Below are positions 24,506 through 33,800 of a stretch of DNA of 34,699 nt, one piece after another. Every line of letters starts with the position of its first letter. The stretch's first letter is position 1. The position numbers and the translations under genes were made by a program. The notes beneath the pieces are model-generated. The model worked only from the letters and a program-made list of their open reading frames with translations, was not told the origin of the DNA and did no database searches. Source of the stretch: Candidatus Acidulodesulfobacterium acidiphilum (GTDB lineage Bacteria; SZUA-79; Acidulodesulfobacterales; Acidulodesulfobacteraceae); assembly GCA_008534395.1 (NCBI GenBank), contig SHMQ01000021.1, positions 1-34,699 on the forward strand, written 5' to 3'.

Positions 24506-26140
24506 ATGAGCGAATTTAATAACGAAATATGGTTTGTAGGGGCGGAAATGTCTCCGCTGGTAAAAGCCGGAGGTCTCGGCGACGTAATGGGCAGCCTTCC
24601 TAAATTTTTGCTCAGGGCCGGCATTAACGTGCGGGTGGTAATTCCTTATTACAAAAATATAATTCCAAAAAATTTATTAGATATAAGGGAAACATATCCG
24701 GCCGGCAGAGTAAATTTCGGGGAAATTCCTTTTGAGTTTGGAATTAAAACCGGTTTTGCCTTGGGAGATATTCCTATCGTTCTTATAGAGCAGAATCATT
24801 TTTTTAACAGGGAAGAAGTTTACGGTACGCACGGAGGGGTTTGTGCATATAAAGACAACCTGTGGCGTTATGCAATGCTTGCTCATGGAACGGCGTACGC
24901 AATGAAAATTCTTGGAATACCTTTGGTCGTCCATACTCACGACTGGTCGGGAGGATTTGTTCCCGCCGTCGTAAGGCAGACGTTTGGAGATAAAAAAGTT
25001 TCGGTAAACTTAAGCGGTTCCGCCGAAGGTATTTTAAGCGGTAAATTGAGCAGGAGCGTAAGCGCAAAAGGATTAAGGCCTGCTATAGCCTTTACGATAC
25101 ATAATCTTGGTTATCAAGGCGTTTACGGTTTGGACGATTTTTACGATATAGGCTTAGATTTTAAATATAATTCTTCCGATGCTTACGAACATTTCGGAAC
25201 TATAAACAGTCTAAAAGGCGGAATTAAGCTTTCCGATATAGTTACTACGGTAAGCCCGACGTATGCCCAGGAAATAACCGACAGCAGATTCGGCTTCGGG
25301 CTTGACGGCGAGCTTAATAATCTCCGCAATGCAGGACGTCTAAGAGGGATACTTAACGGCATAGATTTAGATTACTGGAATCCGAAAACCGACAGGTTTA
25401 TAAGCTATAATTTAAATATTAAAAACGACGGATACGGAATTAAAGATTATGCAGAATGGAAAAAATTTAAATTAAATAATAAAAAGGCGCTTTTTTCGGA
25501 AATTTCCCTGCCTTTAAAAAAAGATAAAGACGGTAAAATACTTCCTCTTATAGGGGTAGTAAGCAGGCTTACCGAGGAAAAAGGCATAAACGAATTTTTG
25601 GACGCGCTTTTTAGCTGGAACGATTTTCCGTTTCAAGTAGTCATACTCGGAAGCGGCAAGGATTACATAGAAGGCAAAGCAAATTACCTTGCGGAAGTTT
25701 TCAAAGATAAGGTTTTTGCGCATACCGGAAAATACGATGAAGCTCTTTCCCATAAAATATATGCAGCATCGGATATTTTCGTTATGCCTTCAAAGTTCGA
25801 GCCTTGCGGATTGTCGCAGATGATAGCTATGAGATACGGATGCGTTATTGCGGCTGGCGATACGGGCGGTCTTCACGACACCGTTTCGGATATTACAAAT
25901 CCGGATGCTAAAAATCCGTCCGGAATACTTGTTCGATATACGGATACTAACGGAATTGCCTGGGCTCTCGACTCGCTGTATAATATTTATGCATCCGAAG
26001 GAACCGTTAAAACAGCAGGTAAAGATGGGCGTATGGGCATTAAATGGAGCGATATTGTTATTAATTCGGCCAATAAACATTTTGGATGGGAAGATTCGGC
26101 AAAAATTTATGAAGGACTTTATTATGATATTATTAAATGA
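24506..26140 (+). CDS. glgA: Glycogen synthase (GT5)
   Basis: This 544-residue GT-B fold enzyme extends alpha-1,4-glucans from ADP-glucose (or a related donor). The N-terminal sugar-nucleotide motif is KAGGLGD (20-26). HTHDWSGGFVPA, FTIHNLGYQG and the C-terminal catalytic EPCGLSQM all are present. The insert of glycine/serine residues near 170-185 (NLSGSAEGILSGKLSRSVSA) is unusual for GlgA. The gene is the last of the alpha-glucan block. No glgC (ADP-glucose pyrophosphorylase) or phosphorylase is in the window, so donor supply and breakdown must be encoded elsewhere. Confidence 0.95.
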   Translation: MSEFNNEIWFVGAEMSPLVKAGGLGDVMGSLPKFLLRAGINVRVVIPYYKNIIPKNLLDIRETYPAGRVNFGEIPFEFGIKTGFALGDIPIVLIEQNHFFNREEVYGTHGGVCAYKDNLWRYAMLAHGTAYAMKILGIPLVVHTHDWSGGFVPAVVRQTFGDKKVSVNLSGSAEGILSGKLSRSVSAKGLRPAIAFTIHNLGYQGVYGLDDFYDIGLDFKYNSSDAYEHFGTINSLKGGIKLSDIVTTVSPTYAQEITDSRFGFGLDGELNNLRNAGRLRGILNGIDLDYWNPKTDRFISYNLNIKNDGYGIKDYAEWKKFKLNNKKALFSEISLPLKKDKDGKILPLIGVVSRLTEEKGINEFLDALFSWNDFPFQVVILGSGKDYIEGKANYLAEVFKDKVFAHTGKYDEALSHKIYAASDIFVMPSKFEPCGLSQMIAMRYGCVIAAGDTGGLHDTVSDITNPDAKNPSGILVRYTDTNGIAWALDSLYNIYASEGTVKTAGKDGRMGIKWSDIVINSANKHFGWEDSAKIYEGLYYDIIK

Positions 26141-26161
26141 AACTGGCAGTATGCTGAGCAG

Positions 26162-27541
26162 GTGGAATTTAACGATTTGAATTTATTGACATATTTTAAA
26201 ATAGGAACTATACTGCTGTCAGCCGCAATATTAATTGCTCTTGCCGTCAAAAAACCTGAATTTAGAGGATTATTTGAAAAGGCCGGAGTTTTCGGAATAT
26301 TTTTATTTGCGCTTTTTATACCCGTCAAAGACGGTATTGCCGTTTTCGGAATGATTGTTGCTATAGCTTTTTTTATAGCTTATAAAATATCAAAAAGAGA
26401 ATTTTCCATACTTGAAACGGGTTTTAATATACCTCTTCTTATTTATGCAGTTATAGTAACAGCTTCTTTTTTCTGGACATTCAGCATTGCAGACAGTTTT
26501 AACGAAGGCGGAGAAATAATATATTTTATTTTATTCTTTTTTGCGGCAGCAGAACTTTTAAATTCAAAAAAAAGAATAAAAATAATGATTTATACTTTTA
26601 CGTTTTCTATATGCGCCGCTATAATTTACGGATTTTTTCAGGGAATTTTTATCGACGCTCTTCATTCGCATAATAGGCTTACGGGATTAATTGGAAACTG
26701 GGTCGGTTTTCCGGTACAGGTATCTTACGGATTAATCGTAATTATAGCTTATTATCTGCTTGATTTTAAAAAGAAAGATATCGGAGACAGAACGTCGCTT
26801 GCGGAAAAAATAACAAGAATGTCGTATTTTATTATTTTCGGAATAATGATTCTCATTGGCGTTTTCGACATAGTATTTGCAAAGGCAAGGTCTGCATGGA
26901 TAGGGATTATACCGGCTGTTTTTGTTTTAATGTATTTGAAATCAAAAAAACTTTTTGTTGCGGCGCTTATTCTGCTTTTATTATTAAACGTCGGGATTTT
27001 TTCCATTTCTAAAACGTTTAAAAGCAGGATTTTTTCTATGTTTAATCCTAAAATATATAAATTGGAACTTAAAAATCACGGCGATATAGAAAGTCATATA
27101 GCTTTAATAGAATCTGCATGGGCAGTTTTTAAAAGATATCCTTTTACCGGCATCGGAGTAGGCGCGTTTTCAAAATATTTCGACGAACATAAAGGCGTCA
27201 GATTTCCATGGTATTATAATCCAAAAACAGGTAAAAAAATATACGACCTTTATGATAACTGGCCTGAAAACGGCTATATGCAGACGCTGGCCGAAACCGG
27301 AATATTTAGTTTTATTGCGCTTATGTGGCTTTTTTTTCTTGCTTTGAAAAAACCGTTTAAATTATTTATTAATTCAAATGATAATTTTAAACGCAAAATA
27401 GCCGTAATATTAATAGGAACGTCTATAGTCTTTTATGGTTCTTTTGCCGGAGTATCTAATATGTCTAACGATCAGCTGACTAATTTATGGCTTTTCTTTT
27501 TAGCGTTGTTTGCGGCGGCAAGTTTACTGCCGGAAACCTAA
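26162..27541 (+). CDS. O-antigen ligase / Wzy-type polymerase family membrane protein
   Basis: This 459-residue inner-membrane protein has about ten membrane helices. The periplasmic loop with HSHNRLTGLIGNW (168-180) and the second with LIESAWAVFKRYPFTGIGVG are characteristic of the WaaL/Wzy (Wzy_C) superfamily. These join or polymerise undecaprenyl-linked glycans on the periplasmic side. Ligase versus polymerase cannot be told from sequence. I start at the GTG at 26162, 21 bp past glgA. No good RBS is visible, so the start is uncertain. Next is an initiating sugar transferase, which supports a role in surface polysaccharide. Confidence 0.85.
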   Translation: MEFNDLNLLTYFKIGTILLSAAILIALAVKKPEFRGLFEKAGVFGIFLFALFIPVKDGIAVFGMIVAIAFFIAYKISKREFSILETGFNIPLLIYAVIVTASFFWTFSIADSFNEGGEIIYFILFFFAAAELLNSKKRIKIMIYTFTFSICAAIIYGFFQGIFIDALHSHNRLTGLIGNWVGFPVQVSYGLIVIIAYYLLDFKKKDIGDRTSLAEKITRMSYFIIFGIMILIGVFDIVFAKARSAWIGIIPAVFVLMYLKSKKLFVAALILLLLLNVGIFSISKTFKSRIFSMFNPKIYKLELKNHGDIESHIALIESAWAVFKRYPFTGIGVGAFSKYFDEHKGVRFPWYYNPKTGKKIYDLYDNWPENGYMQTLAETGIFSFIALMWLFFLALKKPFKLFINSNDNFKRKIAVILIGTSIVFYGSFAGVSNMSNDQLTNLWLFFLALFAAASLLPET

Positions 27542-27592
27542 TTTTAACGATCAGATTTTAAAGCGGTAATTTATTGCAATATAATAAATATT

Positions 27593-29017
27593 ATGTTATC
27601 CCAAAGAAGTAAAATTCTTGCCCAGTATTTTTATATAATTTCCGTTATTTTTATTTGCGGCGCTTTTTTTCTGTCTTTTATTACTTATAACCTGATAACC
27701 CCTCTGATAATAGGATATAGGCTTTATTCAATCGATTTTTATCTATGGCTTTTAGCCCCGATAGCTTTTATTTTTTATTTTTTACTATTTTTATTTAGAA
27801 TGTATTTAAATTTAAATACGGAAAGTTTTAAATCGGACGTAATAAAGCTTTTTGAGATAACCGTAATATCGATATTTCTAATTTACGCCGTTCTTTTTAT
27901 GTTTAAGGTAGCTTATGTATCAAGGCTTTTTATAGGATATTTTTCTATATATTCATTTTTGTCGCTAATCCTTGCCGATTACGCAGGAAGAAAACTATCG
28001 GTAAAACTTAAGAGACGGGGATACTCGATAAGAAATATAGTTCTGGTAAAAGGAGATAAAAACTCTGAGGGTGTAGGATGCGAAGGCGAAGGAAAAAATA
28101 AACGTCAAAACGGCATGAGCATAAGAGATATTATTATATCGAGCGAATATCTGGGTATAAAATTAGTTAAGGAAACCGACAAAAATGATTTAAGCGGACT
28201 GATAGATTTTGTTATAAATAATCCGGTGGACGAAGTTATATTCGACATAAAGGGCGGTGAAATTGCCGACATAAAAGAAGCTACCTTACTGCTTGAAGAA
28301 AAAGGTATAGCCGTTAAGATACCGACTAACTTTATACCTTTTAAATATTCAAAAGTAGCTTTTGAAAAAGTAGGAAATTATCCCGTTATTTCATTTTATA
28401 CGTCGCCGGAAGACGATATCAGGCTTTTTGTAAAAAGATTGATAGATATAATAGGCTCGGTTTTTGCGATTTTTATATTTTTAGTTCCATCTATAATTAT
28501 AGCCGTTTTAATTAAATTGGATTCTAAAGGAAGCGTTTTATACAAAAGCAAAAGAATAGGAAAAAACGGAAGACTTTTTACTTTTTATAAGTTTAGGACT
28601 ATGTATGAAGGCAGCGATGAACTAAGAGAAGAACTTATAAAAGATTTTAGTAAAGACGGAATTGAAATAAAACTGAAAAACGACCCAAGAATTACCCGAA
28701 TAGGCAAAATTTTGAGAAAAACCAGTTTTGACGAAATACCGCAATTTTATAACGTTTTAAGGGGGGATATGAGTCTTGTAGGCCCTAGACCGCCTATGCC
28801 CGACGAAGTAAAAAAATATTCCATAAGACAGAGGCGGAGGATTTCTATGAAGCCCGGCATTACCTGTCTGTGGCAGATTAGCGGAAGAAGCATGCTGAGT
28901 TTTGAGGATAGGGTAGAATTAGACTTAAAATATATCGACGAATGGACGTTAAAATTAGATTTTATAATTATTTTAAAAACCATTCCCGCCGTTTTATTTG
29001 CAAAAGGAGCGCTTTAA
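27593..29017 (+). CDS. Polyprenyl-phosphate sugar-phosphate transferase (WbaP/WcaJ family)
   Basis: This is a 474-residue polyisoprenyl-phosphate hexose-1-phosphate transferase, the first enzyme of surface polysaccharide assembly. Four N-terminal helices (about 10-128) are followed by a Rossmann-like cytosolic domain (about 145-260). It contains a glycine/charged insertion near 157-172 (SEGVGCEGEGKNKRQN). The catalytic domain begins with KRLIDIIGS (281-289), then FYKFRTM (331-337), SFDEIPQFYNVLRGDMSLVG and GPRPPMPDE, ending ...PGITCLWQISGRS. It transfers a sugar-1-phosphate to undecaprenyl phosphate. It follows the ligase-like gene by 51 bp, and the tandem palindromes begin 3 bp after its stop. 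No glycosyltransferase is adjacent here. Confidence 0.92.
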   Translation: MLSQRSKILAQYFYIISVIFICGAFFLSFITYNLITPLIIGYRLYSIDFYLWLLAPIAFIFYFLLFLFRMYLNLNTESFKSDVIKLFEITVISIFLIYAVLFMFKVAYVSRLFIGYFSIYSFLSLILADYAGRKLSVKLKRRGYSIRNIVLVKGDKNSEGVGCEGEGKNKRQNGMSIRDIIISSEYLGIKLVKETDKNDLSGLIDFVINNPVDEVIFDIKGGEIADIKEATLLLEEKGIAVKIPTNFIPFKYSKVAFEKVGNYPVISFYTSPEDDIRLFVKRLIDIIGSVFAIFIFLVPSIIIAVLIKLDSKGSVLYKSKRIGKNGRLFTFYKFRTMYEGSDELREELIKDFSKDGIEIKLKNDPRITRIGKILRKTSFDEIPQFYNVLRGDMSLVGPRPPMPDEVKKYSIRQRRRISMKPGITCLWQISGRSMLSFEDRVELDLKYIDEWTLKLDFIIILKTIPAVLFAKGAL

Positions 29018-29019
29018 AT

Positions 29020-29129
29020 ACGGGGACAGAATTCAATTCTGTCCCCGTCACAAAATGGAAAAGGACGGAATTCAATTCTGTCCCCGTCACAAATTGGACA
29101 AGGACGGAATTCAATTACGTCCTTGTCGC
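29020..29129. repeat. Three tandem palindromic repeats, 39-bp period
   Basis: Copies are centred on C29034, C29073 and C29112, exactly 39 bp apart. Copy 1 (29020-29048) has 14-bp arms around a single base and reads ACGGGGACAGAATT on the left. Copy 3 (29098-29126) is also palindromic but with different arms (ACAAGGACG and CGTCCTTGT). Copy 2 is a hybrid: its left arm matches copy 3 and its right arm matches copy 1. Spacers share TCACAAA or TCGCAAA. The copies lie in the 202-bp gap between the WbaP-like gene and the aconitase gene. The same palindrome recurs at 34666-34694. It resembles dispersed REP-type elements, but no transposase is present. Confidence 0.85.
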
Positions 29130-29219
29130 AAATTGAGAATTTACTTTATTAAGAAAATATATTAAAATTATTCAATTAAAAATTAATACAAATAACATAA
29201 ATCGGGAGAAATTTAATTT

Positions 29220-31157
29220 ATGGGACAGAGTTTAACGTACAAAATTTTAAGCTCGCATCTTGTCGGCGGAAATTTAAAACAGGGAGAAGAAATTGCATTA
29301 AAAATCGATAGGACGCTTACGCAGGACGCTACCGGAACTATGGCATATCTGCAGTTCGAAGCAATAGGCGTACCTAAGGTAAAAACCGATTTGTCGGTCA
29401 GCTATATAGACCATAACACTCTGCAGACCGGTTTTGAAAATGCCGACGACCACAGATTTCTGCAGACGATAGCGGCAAAATACGGAATATTTTATTCTAA
29501 AGCCGGAAACGGAATATGCCATCAGGTTAATTTGGAAAGATTCGGCATTCCGGGAAAGACGCTTCTGGGTTCCGACAGCCATACGCCGACCGCCGGCGGA
29601 ATAGGAATGATAGCTATAGGCGCAGGAGGGCTCGACGTTGCGGTTGCGATGGGCGGCGGGGCGTTTTATATGAATGTTCCCAAAGTCGTTCTGGTTAAAC
29701 TTTCCGGAAAACTGCATGATTTTGTTTCGGCGAAAGACGTTATTTTAGAACTTTTAAGAAGGCTGACCGTTAAAGGCGGCGTAGGCAGAATTTTTGAATA
29801 CGGCGGCGAAGGAGTAAAAACGCTAAGCGTTCCAGAAAGAGCGGTTATTACCAATATGGGCGCCGAACTCGGCGCGACTACATCCGTTTTTCCTAGCGAC
29901 GAAAGAACTATGGAATTTTTAAAAGCCGAAGGAAGAATTCAGGATTATACGCCTATTTCCGCAGACGAAGATGCCGTTTACGACGAGATTATAGAAATTG
30001 ATTTAAGTTCGCTCGAACCGCTTGCGGCAAAACCTCATATGCCCGACCAGGTAGTAAAAGTAAGCGAATTAAAAGACGTAAAGGTGGACCAGTCCGCCAT
30101 TGGAAGCTGCACTAATTCGTCTTATGCCGACTTGATGACGGTAGCCGCAATATTAAAAGGAAAAAAAGTGCATCCCGACGTCAGTCTCGTTATTTCGCCA
30201 GGTTCTAAACAGGTCTTTGAAATGATTGCAAAAAATGGAGCTCTTGCCGATTTAATAGCTTCAGGGGCAAGGATACTGGAATCGACTTGCGGACCATGTA
30301 TAGGTATGGGGCAGGCTCCGCGTTCAGGCGCCGTTTCTTTAAGAACTTTTAACCGTAATTTTGAAGGACGGAGCGGAACTAAGGACGCAAAAATTTATCT
30401 TGTTTCGCCGCAGACAGCGGCGGCTTCTGCGCTTACCGGTTATATTACCGACCCGAGGACGCTTGGAAAAGCTCCGGAAATTAAAATGCCGGAAAAATTC
30501 GATATAGACGATTCAATGATAATCCCTCCTTCTACTAAGCCGGAAGAAGTCGAAGTTTACAGAGGGCCTAACATTCAACCGCTTCCAGTTCAGCAGAAAC
30601 TTCCGGAATCGATATCCGGAAATGTTCTTCTCAAGGTAGGCGATAATATCACTACCGACCATATAATGCCGGCAGGCTCTAAAATACTTCCGCTTCGGTC
30701 TAATATCCCTGCCATTTCTAAATATGTATTTGAAACGGTGGATCCGGCTTTTTCGGAAAGAGCGCTAAAGGAGAAAGGCGGTTTCGTAATAGGCGGCGAA
30801 AACTACGGGCAGGGTTCGAGCAGGGAGCATGCGGCGCTTGCGCCTATGTATCTTGGAGTTAAAGCCGTAATAGCTAAATCTTTTGCCAGAATCCATTTTG
30901 CAAATTTAATAAATTTCGGTATATTGCCCCTTATATTTGAAAACCCAGCCGATTATGATAAAATAAAACAGGGAGACGAACTTATCGCCCCTAACATTTT
31001 AAAAGAATTAAGCGAGCGCAAGCCGGTTACTTTTATAAATAAAAGTCAGGGAAATGCCGAATATAAGTTTAAGTATAATTTAACGGACAGACAGGTTAAA
31101 ATAATAAAAGAAGGCGGATTATTAAATGAAACAAAAGCTCTTCATAAGCATTTTTAA
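29220..31157 (+). CDS. Aconitate hydratase, Aquifex type
   Basis: This 645-residue 4Fe-4S enzyme interconverts citrate and isocitrate. The cluster ligands are Cys297 (AIGSCTNSS) and Cys357/Cys360 (STCGPCIGMG). LLGSDSHTPTAGGIGM (115-130) and the C-terminal swivel domain (GDNITTDHIMPAGSKIL, GGENYGQGSSREHAALAP, AKSFARIHFANLINFGILPL) are all intact. Its length and N-terminus (TYKILSSHLVGG) are close to the short Aquifex-type aconitases rather than the 850-900-residue AcnA or AcnB. An RBS GGGAGAAA precedes the ATG. It follows the tandem-repeat region; no other TCA-cycle gene is in the window. Confidence 0.95.
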   Translation: MGQSLTYKILSSHLVGGNLKQGEEIALKIDRTLTQDATGTMAYLQFEAIGVPKVKTDLSVSYIDHNTLQTGFENADDHRFLQTIAAKYGIFYSKAGNGICHQVNLERFGIPGKTLLGSDSHTPTAGGIGMIAIGAGGLDVAVAMGGGAFYMNVPKVVLVKLSGKLHDFVSAKDVILELLRRLTVKGGVGRIFEYGGEGVKTLSVPERAVITNMGAELGATTSVFPSDERTMEFLKAEGRIQDYTPISADEDAVYDEIIEIDLSSLEPLAAKPHMPDQVVKVSELKDVKVDQSAIGSCTNSSYADLMTVAAILKGKKVHPDVSLVISPGSKQVFEMIAKNGALADLIASGARILESTCGPCIGMGQAPRSGAVSLRTFNRNFEGRSGTKDAKIYLVSPQTAAASALTGYITDPRTLGKAPEIKMPEKFDIDDSMIIPPSTKPEEVEVYRGPNIQPLPVQQKLPESISGNVLLKVGDNITTDHIMPAGSKILPLRSNIPAISKYVFETVDPAFSERALKEKGGFVIGGENYGQGSSREHAALAPMYLGVKAVIAKSFARIHFANLINFGILPLIFENPADYDKIKQGDELIAPNILKELSERKPVTFINKSQGNAEYKFKYNLTDRQVKIIKEGGLLNETKALHKHF

Positions 31158-31214
31158 CTATAGCGCCGGAATTGACTTTCGGCGGCATTACAACGGCATC
31201 GTAACGGCAATTTA

Positions 31215-32069
31215 ATGTTTTCATCCGATTTCAATAAGAATATTAAGAGGGTTCTGGTTTCCTACAAAAAAGACGCCGCGGCCGCTTTAAAATCCGCAGA
31301 ATACGTGTGCGGACTTTTTAAAAAGAACGGCATAGAAACGATAATCAAGCCCAGTATGGATATCAAAAGTTCCGACACTAAAAACGTCGGACTTGTAGTA
31401 GTCTGCGGAGGAGACGGAACTCTTTTAATTACGCTTGGAAAGATTTTTCCTCAACTTTCCGAAGTGCCGGTAATAGGAATAGATTTCGGCACCCTGGGTT
31501 TCTTGGTAGAAGTTCCGGAGAAAAAAAAGAAAGATGCTATAGAAAGATTTTTAGACGGTACTTTGGAATTTATACCGAGAATGGCTATCGACATCGAAGT
31601 ATTCAGGAAAGGCAAATCTATCGAAAAATTAGTAGCGTTAAACGAAGCGACTATCGCAAGGGAAAAAAGTATTCATGCCAGAATTATTAATTTAACCGTT
31701 TTTGTAAACGGTTTGAGATTGAACGATTACAGGGCTGACGGCCTTATTATCGCTACTCCTACCGGCTCTACGGCTTATTCTTTATCGGCCGGAGGACCTA
31801 TAGTACAGCCGGATATGGGCGCTTTTATAATAACTCCTATATGCCCGCATACGCTCTCCAACAGACCTATAATAATAAATCCTTGCGAACTTAAAATAAT
31901 AATTATGCCGCAGGAAAGGAATATTTTTATTTCCGCCGACGGAAGGGATGGCTTGAAATTAAATAACGACGACGAAATAATAATTAAAAAACATCCTTCT
32001 AAGGTTTACCTGTCTTCGTCTTTAGATAACGATTACTGGAATATATTAAGGACAAAATTAAACTGGTAA
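31215..32069 (+). CDS. nadK: NAD kinase
   Basis: This 284-residue enzyme phosphorylates NAD to NADP. The ATP/polyphosphate-binding GGDG motif lies at 65-68 in VVVCGGDGTLL. The family's IGIDFGTLGFL, NEATIAREKSIHARIINLTVFV (lightly variant), ADGLIIATPTGSTAYSLSAGGPI and ITPICPHTLSNRPIII are all present. The length is normal. It lies 57 bp after the aconitase gene and 15 bp before recN, a common gene pair in bacteria. No convincing Shine-Dalgarno is visible. Confidence 0.96.
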   Translation: MFSSDFNKNIKRVLVSYKKDAAAALKSAEYVCGLFKKNGIETIIKPSMDIKSSDTKNVGLVVVCGGDGTLLITLGKIFPQLSEVPVIGIDFGTLGFLVEVPEKKKKDAIERFLDGTLEFIPRMAIDIEVFRKGKSIEKLVALNEATIAREKSIHARIINLTVFVNGLRLNDYRADGLIIATPTGSTAYSLSAGGPIVQPDMGAFIITPICPHTLSNRPIIINPCELKIIIMPQERNIFISADGRDGLKLNNDDEIIIKKHPSKVYLSSSLDNDYWNILRTKLNW

Positions 32070-32084
32070 AAGGTCTAGACAAAA

Positions 32085-33794
32085 TTGTTAAAAACTATAA
32101 AAATAAAAAATTTTGCCACTATAGATTTTTTAGAAATAGCTTTTTGCGGCGGGCTTAACGTTCTTAGCGGAGAAACCGGAGCCGGAAAAAGCATAATAAT
32201 TGAATCCTTAAATTTTTTGTTCGGTAAAACTAAAGGATTGGACGTTATAAGAACTGGAGAAAAAGAAGGTTACGTTACTGCGGTATTCGATTTAAACGCG
32301 TCGGTAAAGGAAAGTTTAAACGGAATATTTGCGGAATCAGACGTTGAAGGATTAATAGACTTAGTGAGTTCCGACGATTTTAATATTAAAAGAACGATTA
32401 CGGAAAGCGGTAAAAGCAGATATTTTATAAACGGGGAGCCGGTAAACAAAAACTTAATAGAGAAATTCGGCGAAAATTTGTTAAAAATATTCGGGCAGAA
32501 CGACAGGAGATTTTTAATTGACCCTGCAAGCCAGCTTGCTTTTTTGGACGATTTCTCCGGCAACGAAACTTTGCTAAAAGAAGCTAAAAAGATTTATAGC
32601 GAAATCAAAAAAATATTATCGGAAAAAGAAGAAATAACAAGAAAAATAGACGGTATATCGCGCATAAGAACCTTAAATTCATACATAGTAAACGACGTCG
32701 AAAATTTAAATATTAAATCGGCAGACGAAGAAGAAATTTTAAAGCAGGAACTAAAAAAGTTAGAAAACGCAAACGCTATAAAAGAACTTATTTTGAATTC
32801 AATAGATTTAATAGACGGCGATGAATACGGGATTTTAAAGTCTATGGCTTTATTAGTTTCCAATCTCTCAAAATTGTCCGAATTAGATTCGGCTTTTAAA
32901 AAAACGGAAAGCTTAAAAAACGCCGAAACGGCAAAAATAGAAGTGGAAGATATTCTTTTATTTTTAGAAAAATATTCCGCTTTAGAATTCGACGAAGATA
33001 GGCTTAACGAAATACGCCTTAAAATAGATTCCGTTATAGGCATAGAAAATAAATATAACGTTTCCGGTTTAGAAGAACTTATTAAGCTATACGATGAAGC
33101 AAAGCAGGAATTAGGCGGTATTGCGGAACTTGAAAGAAGAATTTCCGAAATAGACGGCGAATATGAAAAGCTTAAAGAAAATTTTTTGTGGATATCCGGA
33201 GAATTACATGCAAAAAGAATAAAATCCGCTTCTATTATGGAAAAACAAATAGAAAAAGAACTGCTTTTTTTGAAAATTAAACCTATTTTTAAAATAAATA
33301 TAGATAAAACCGATTTTGAGAAAAGTTTTTCGGAAACCGGATTGGACGATTGCATTTTTATGTTTTCAGCAAATCCGGGAGAAGAACCCAGGGCGCTTTC
33401 CAAGGTTGCTTCTGGAGGCGAACTTTCCCGCATAAGTTTATGTATTTTAAAAATTTTAAATAAAAGAAAAGATACCGCTACTTTTATTTTTGACGAAATC
33501 GATGCGGGAATCGGCGGCGACGTAGCTAATTTCGTAGGTTCGGCGCTTAAATCTATATCTGAAGCAAATCAGGTAATACTTATAACGCATCTAGCCCAGG
33601 TATCTTCGTTTGCCGACAGGCATTTTTTTGTTTATAAAGAAGTAATTAGCGGAAAAACATATACGAGGATAAAAGAGCTTAACGAAGAAGAGAGAATAAC
33701 CGAAACGGCAAGAATGTTATCGGGCGATTCAAAAGGGGAAGCGGCTTTAATGCATGCAAGAGAAATTTTAAAAAACAGGGGCGGTTTTAAATAA
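32085..33794 (+). CDS. recN: DNA repair protein RecN
   Basis: This 569-residue SMC-like ATPase acts in double-strand-break repair by recombination. Walker A is GETGAGKS (29-36). A central coiled coil (about 160-350) follows. The ABC signature KVASGGELSRI and Walker B TFIFDEIDAGIGGDV close the ATPase head. It starts at a TTG codon with AAAAGG 11 bp upstream, and the N-terminal sequence LKTIKIKNFATID is typical for RecN. It follows nadK by 15 bp, probably translationally coupled. A long antisense open frame exists here but is an artefact of codon structure. Confidence 0.96.
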   Translation: MLKTIKIKNFATIDFLEIAFCGGLNVLSGETGAGKSIIIESLNFLFGKTKGLDVIRTGEKEGYVTAVFDLNASVKESLNGIFAESDVEGLIDLVSSDDFNIKRTITESGKSRYFINGEPVNKNLIEKFGENLLKIFGQNDRRFLIDPASQLAFLDDFSGNETLLKEAKKIYSEIKKILSEKEEITRKIDGISRIRTLNSYIVNDVENLNIKSADEEEILKQELKKLENANAIKELILNSIDLIDGDEYGILKSMALLVSNLSKLSELDSAFKKTESLKNAETAKIEVEDILLFLEKYSALEFDEDRLNEIRLKIDSVIGIENKYNVSGLEELIKLYDEAKQELGGIAELERRISEIDGEYEKLKENFLWISGELHAKRIKSASIMEKQIEKELLFLKIKPIFKINIDKTDFEKSFSETGLDDCIFMFSANPGEEPRALSKVASGGELSRISLCILKILNKRKDTATFIFDEIDAGIGGDVANFVGSALKSISEANQVILITHLAQVSSFADRHFFVYKEVISGKTYTRIKELNEEERITETARMLSGDSKGEAALMHAREILKNRGGFK

Positions 33795-33800
33795 AAAGAT

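Noticed and set aside
29020-29129. CRISPR array
   Set aside because: Only three units with a 39-bp period exist, the spacer parts (about 10-12 bp) are near-identical rather than unique, and no cas gene is in the window.
28942-29136. Short plus-strand frame encoding a 13-residue peptide repeat
   Set aside because: It overlaps the end of the WbaP-like gene and only translates the 39-bp palindromic repeats; the periodicity of 39 explains the open frame and no RBS is present.
29298-29717. 139-codon minus-strand frame inside the aconitase gene
   Set aside because: The opposite strand carries a complete aconitase with its cluster ligands; the frame has no independent support.
32594-33433. 279-codon open frame on the minus strand inside recN
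   Set aside because: It is fully antisense to a complete RecN with intact Walker and signature motifs, and its product is a serine- and phenylalanine-rich string with no domain. It is a mirror of the AT-rich codons.
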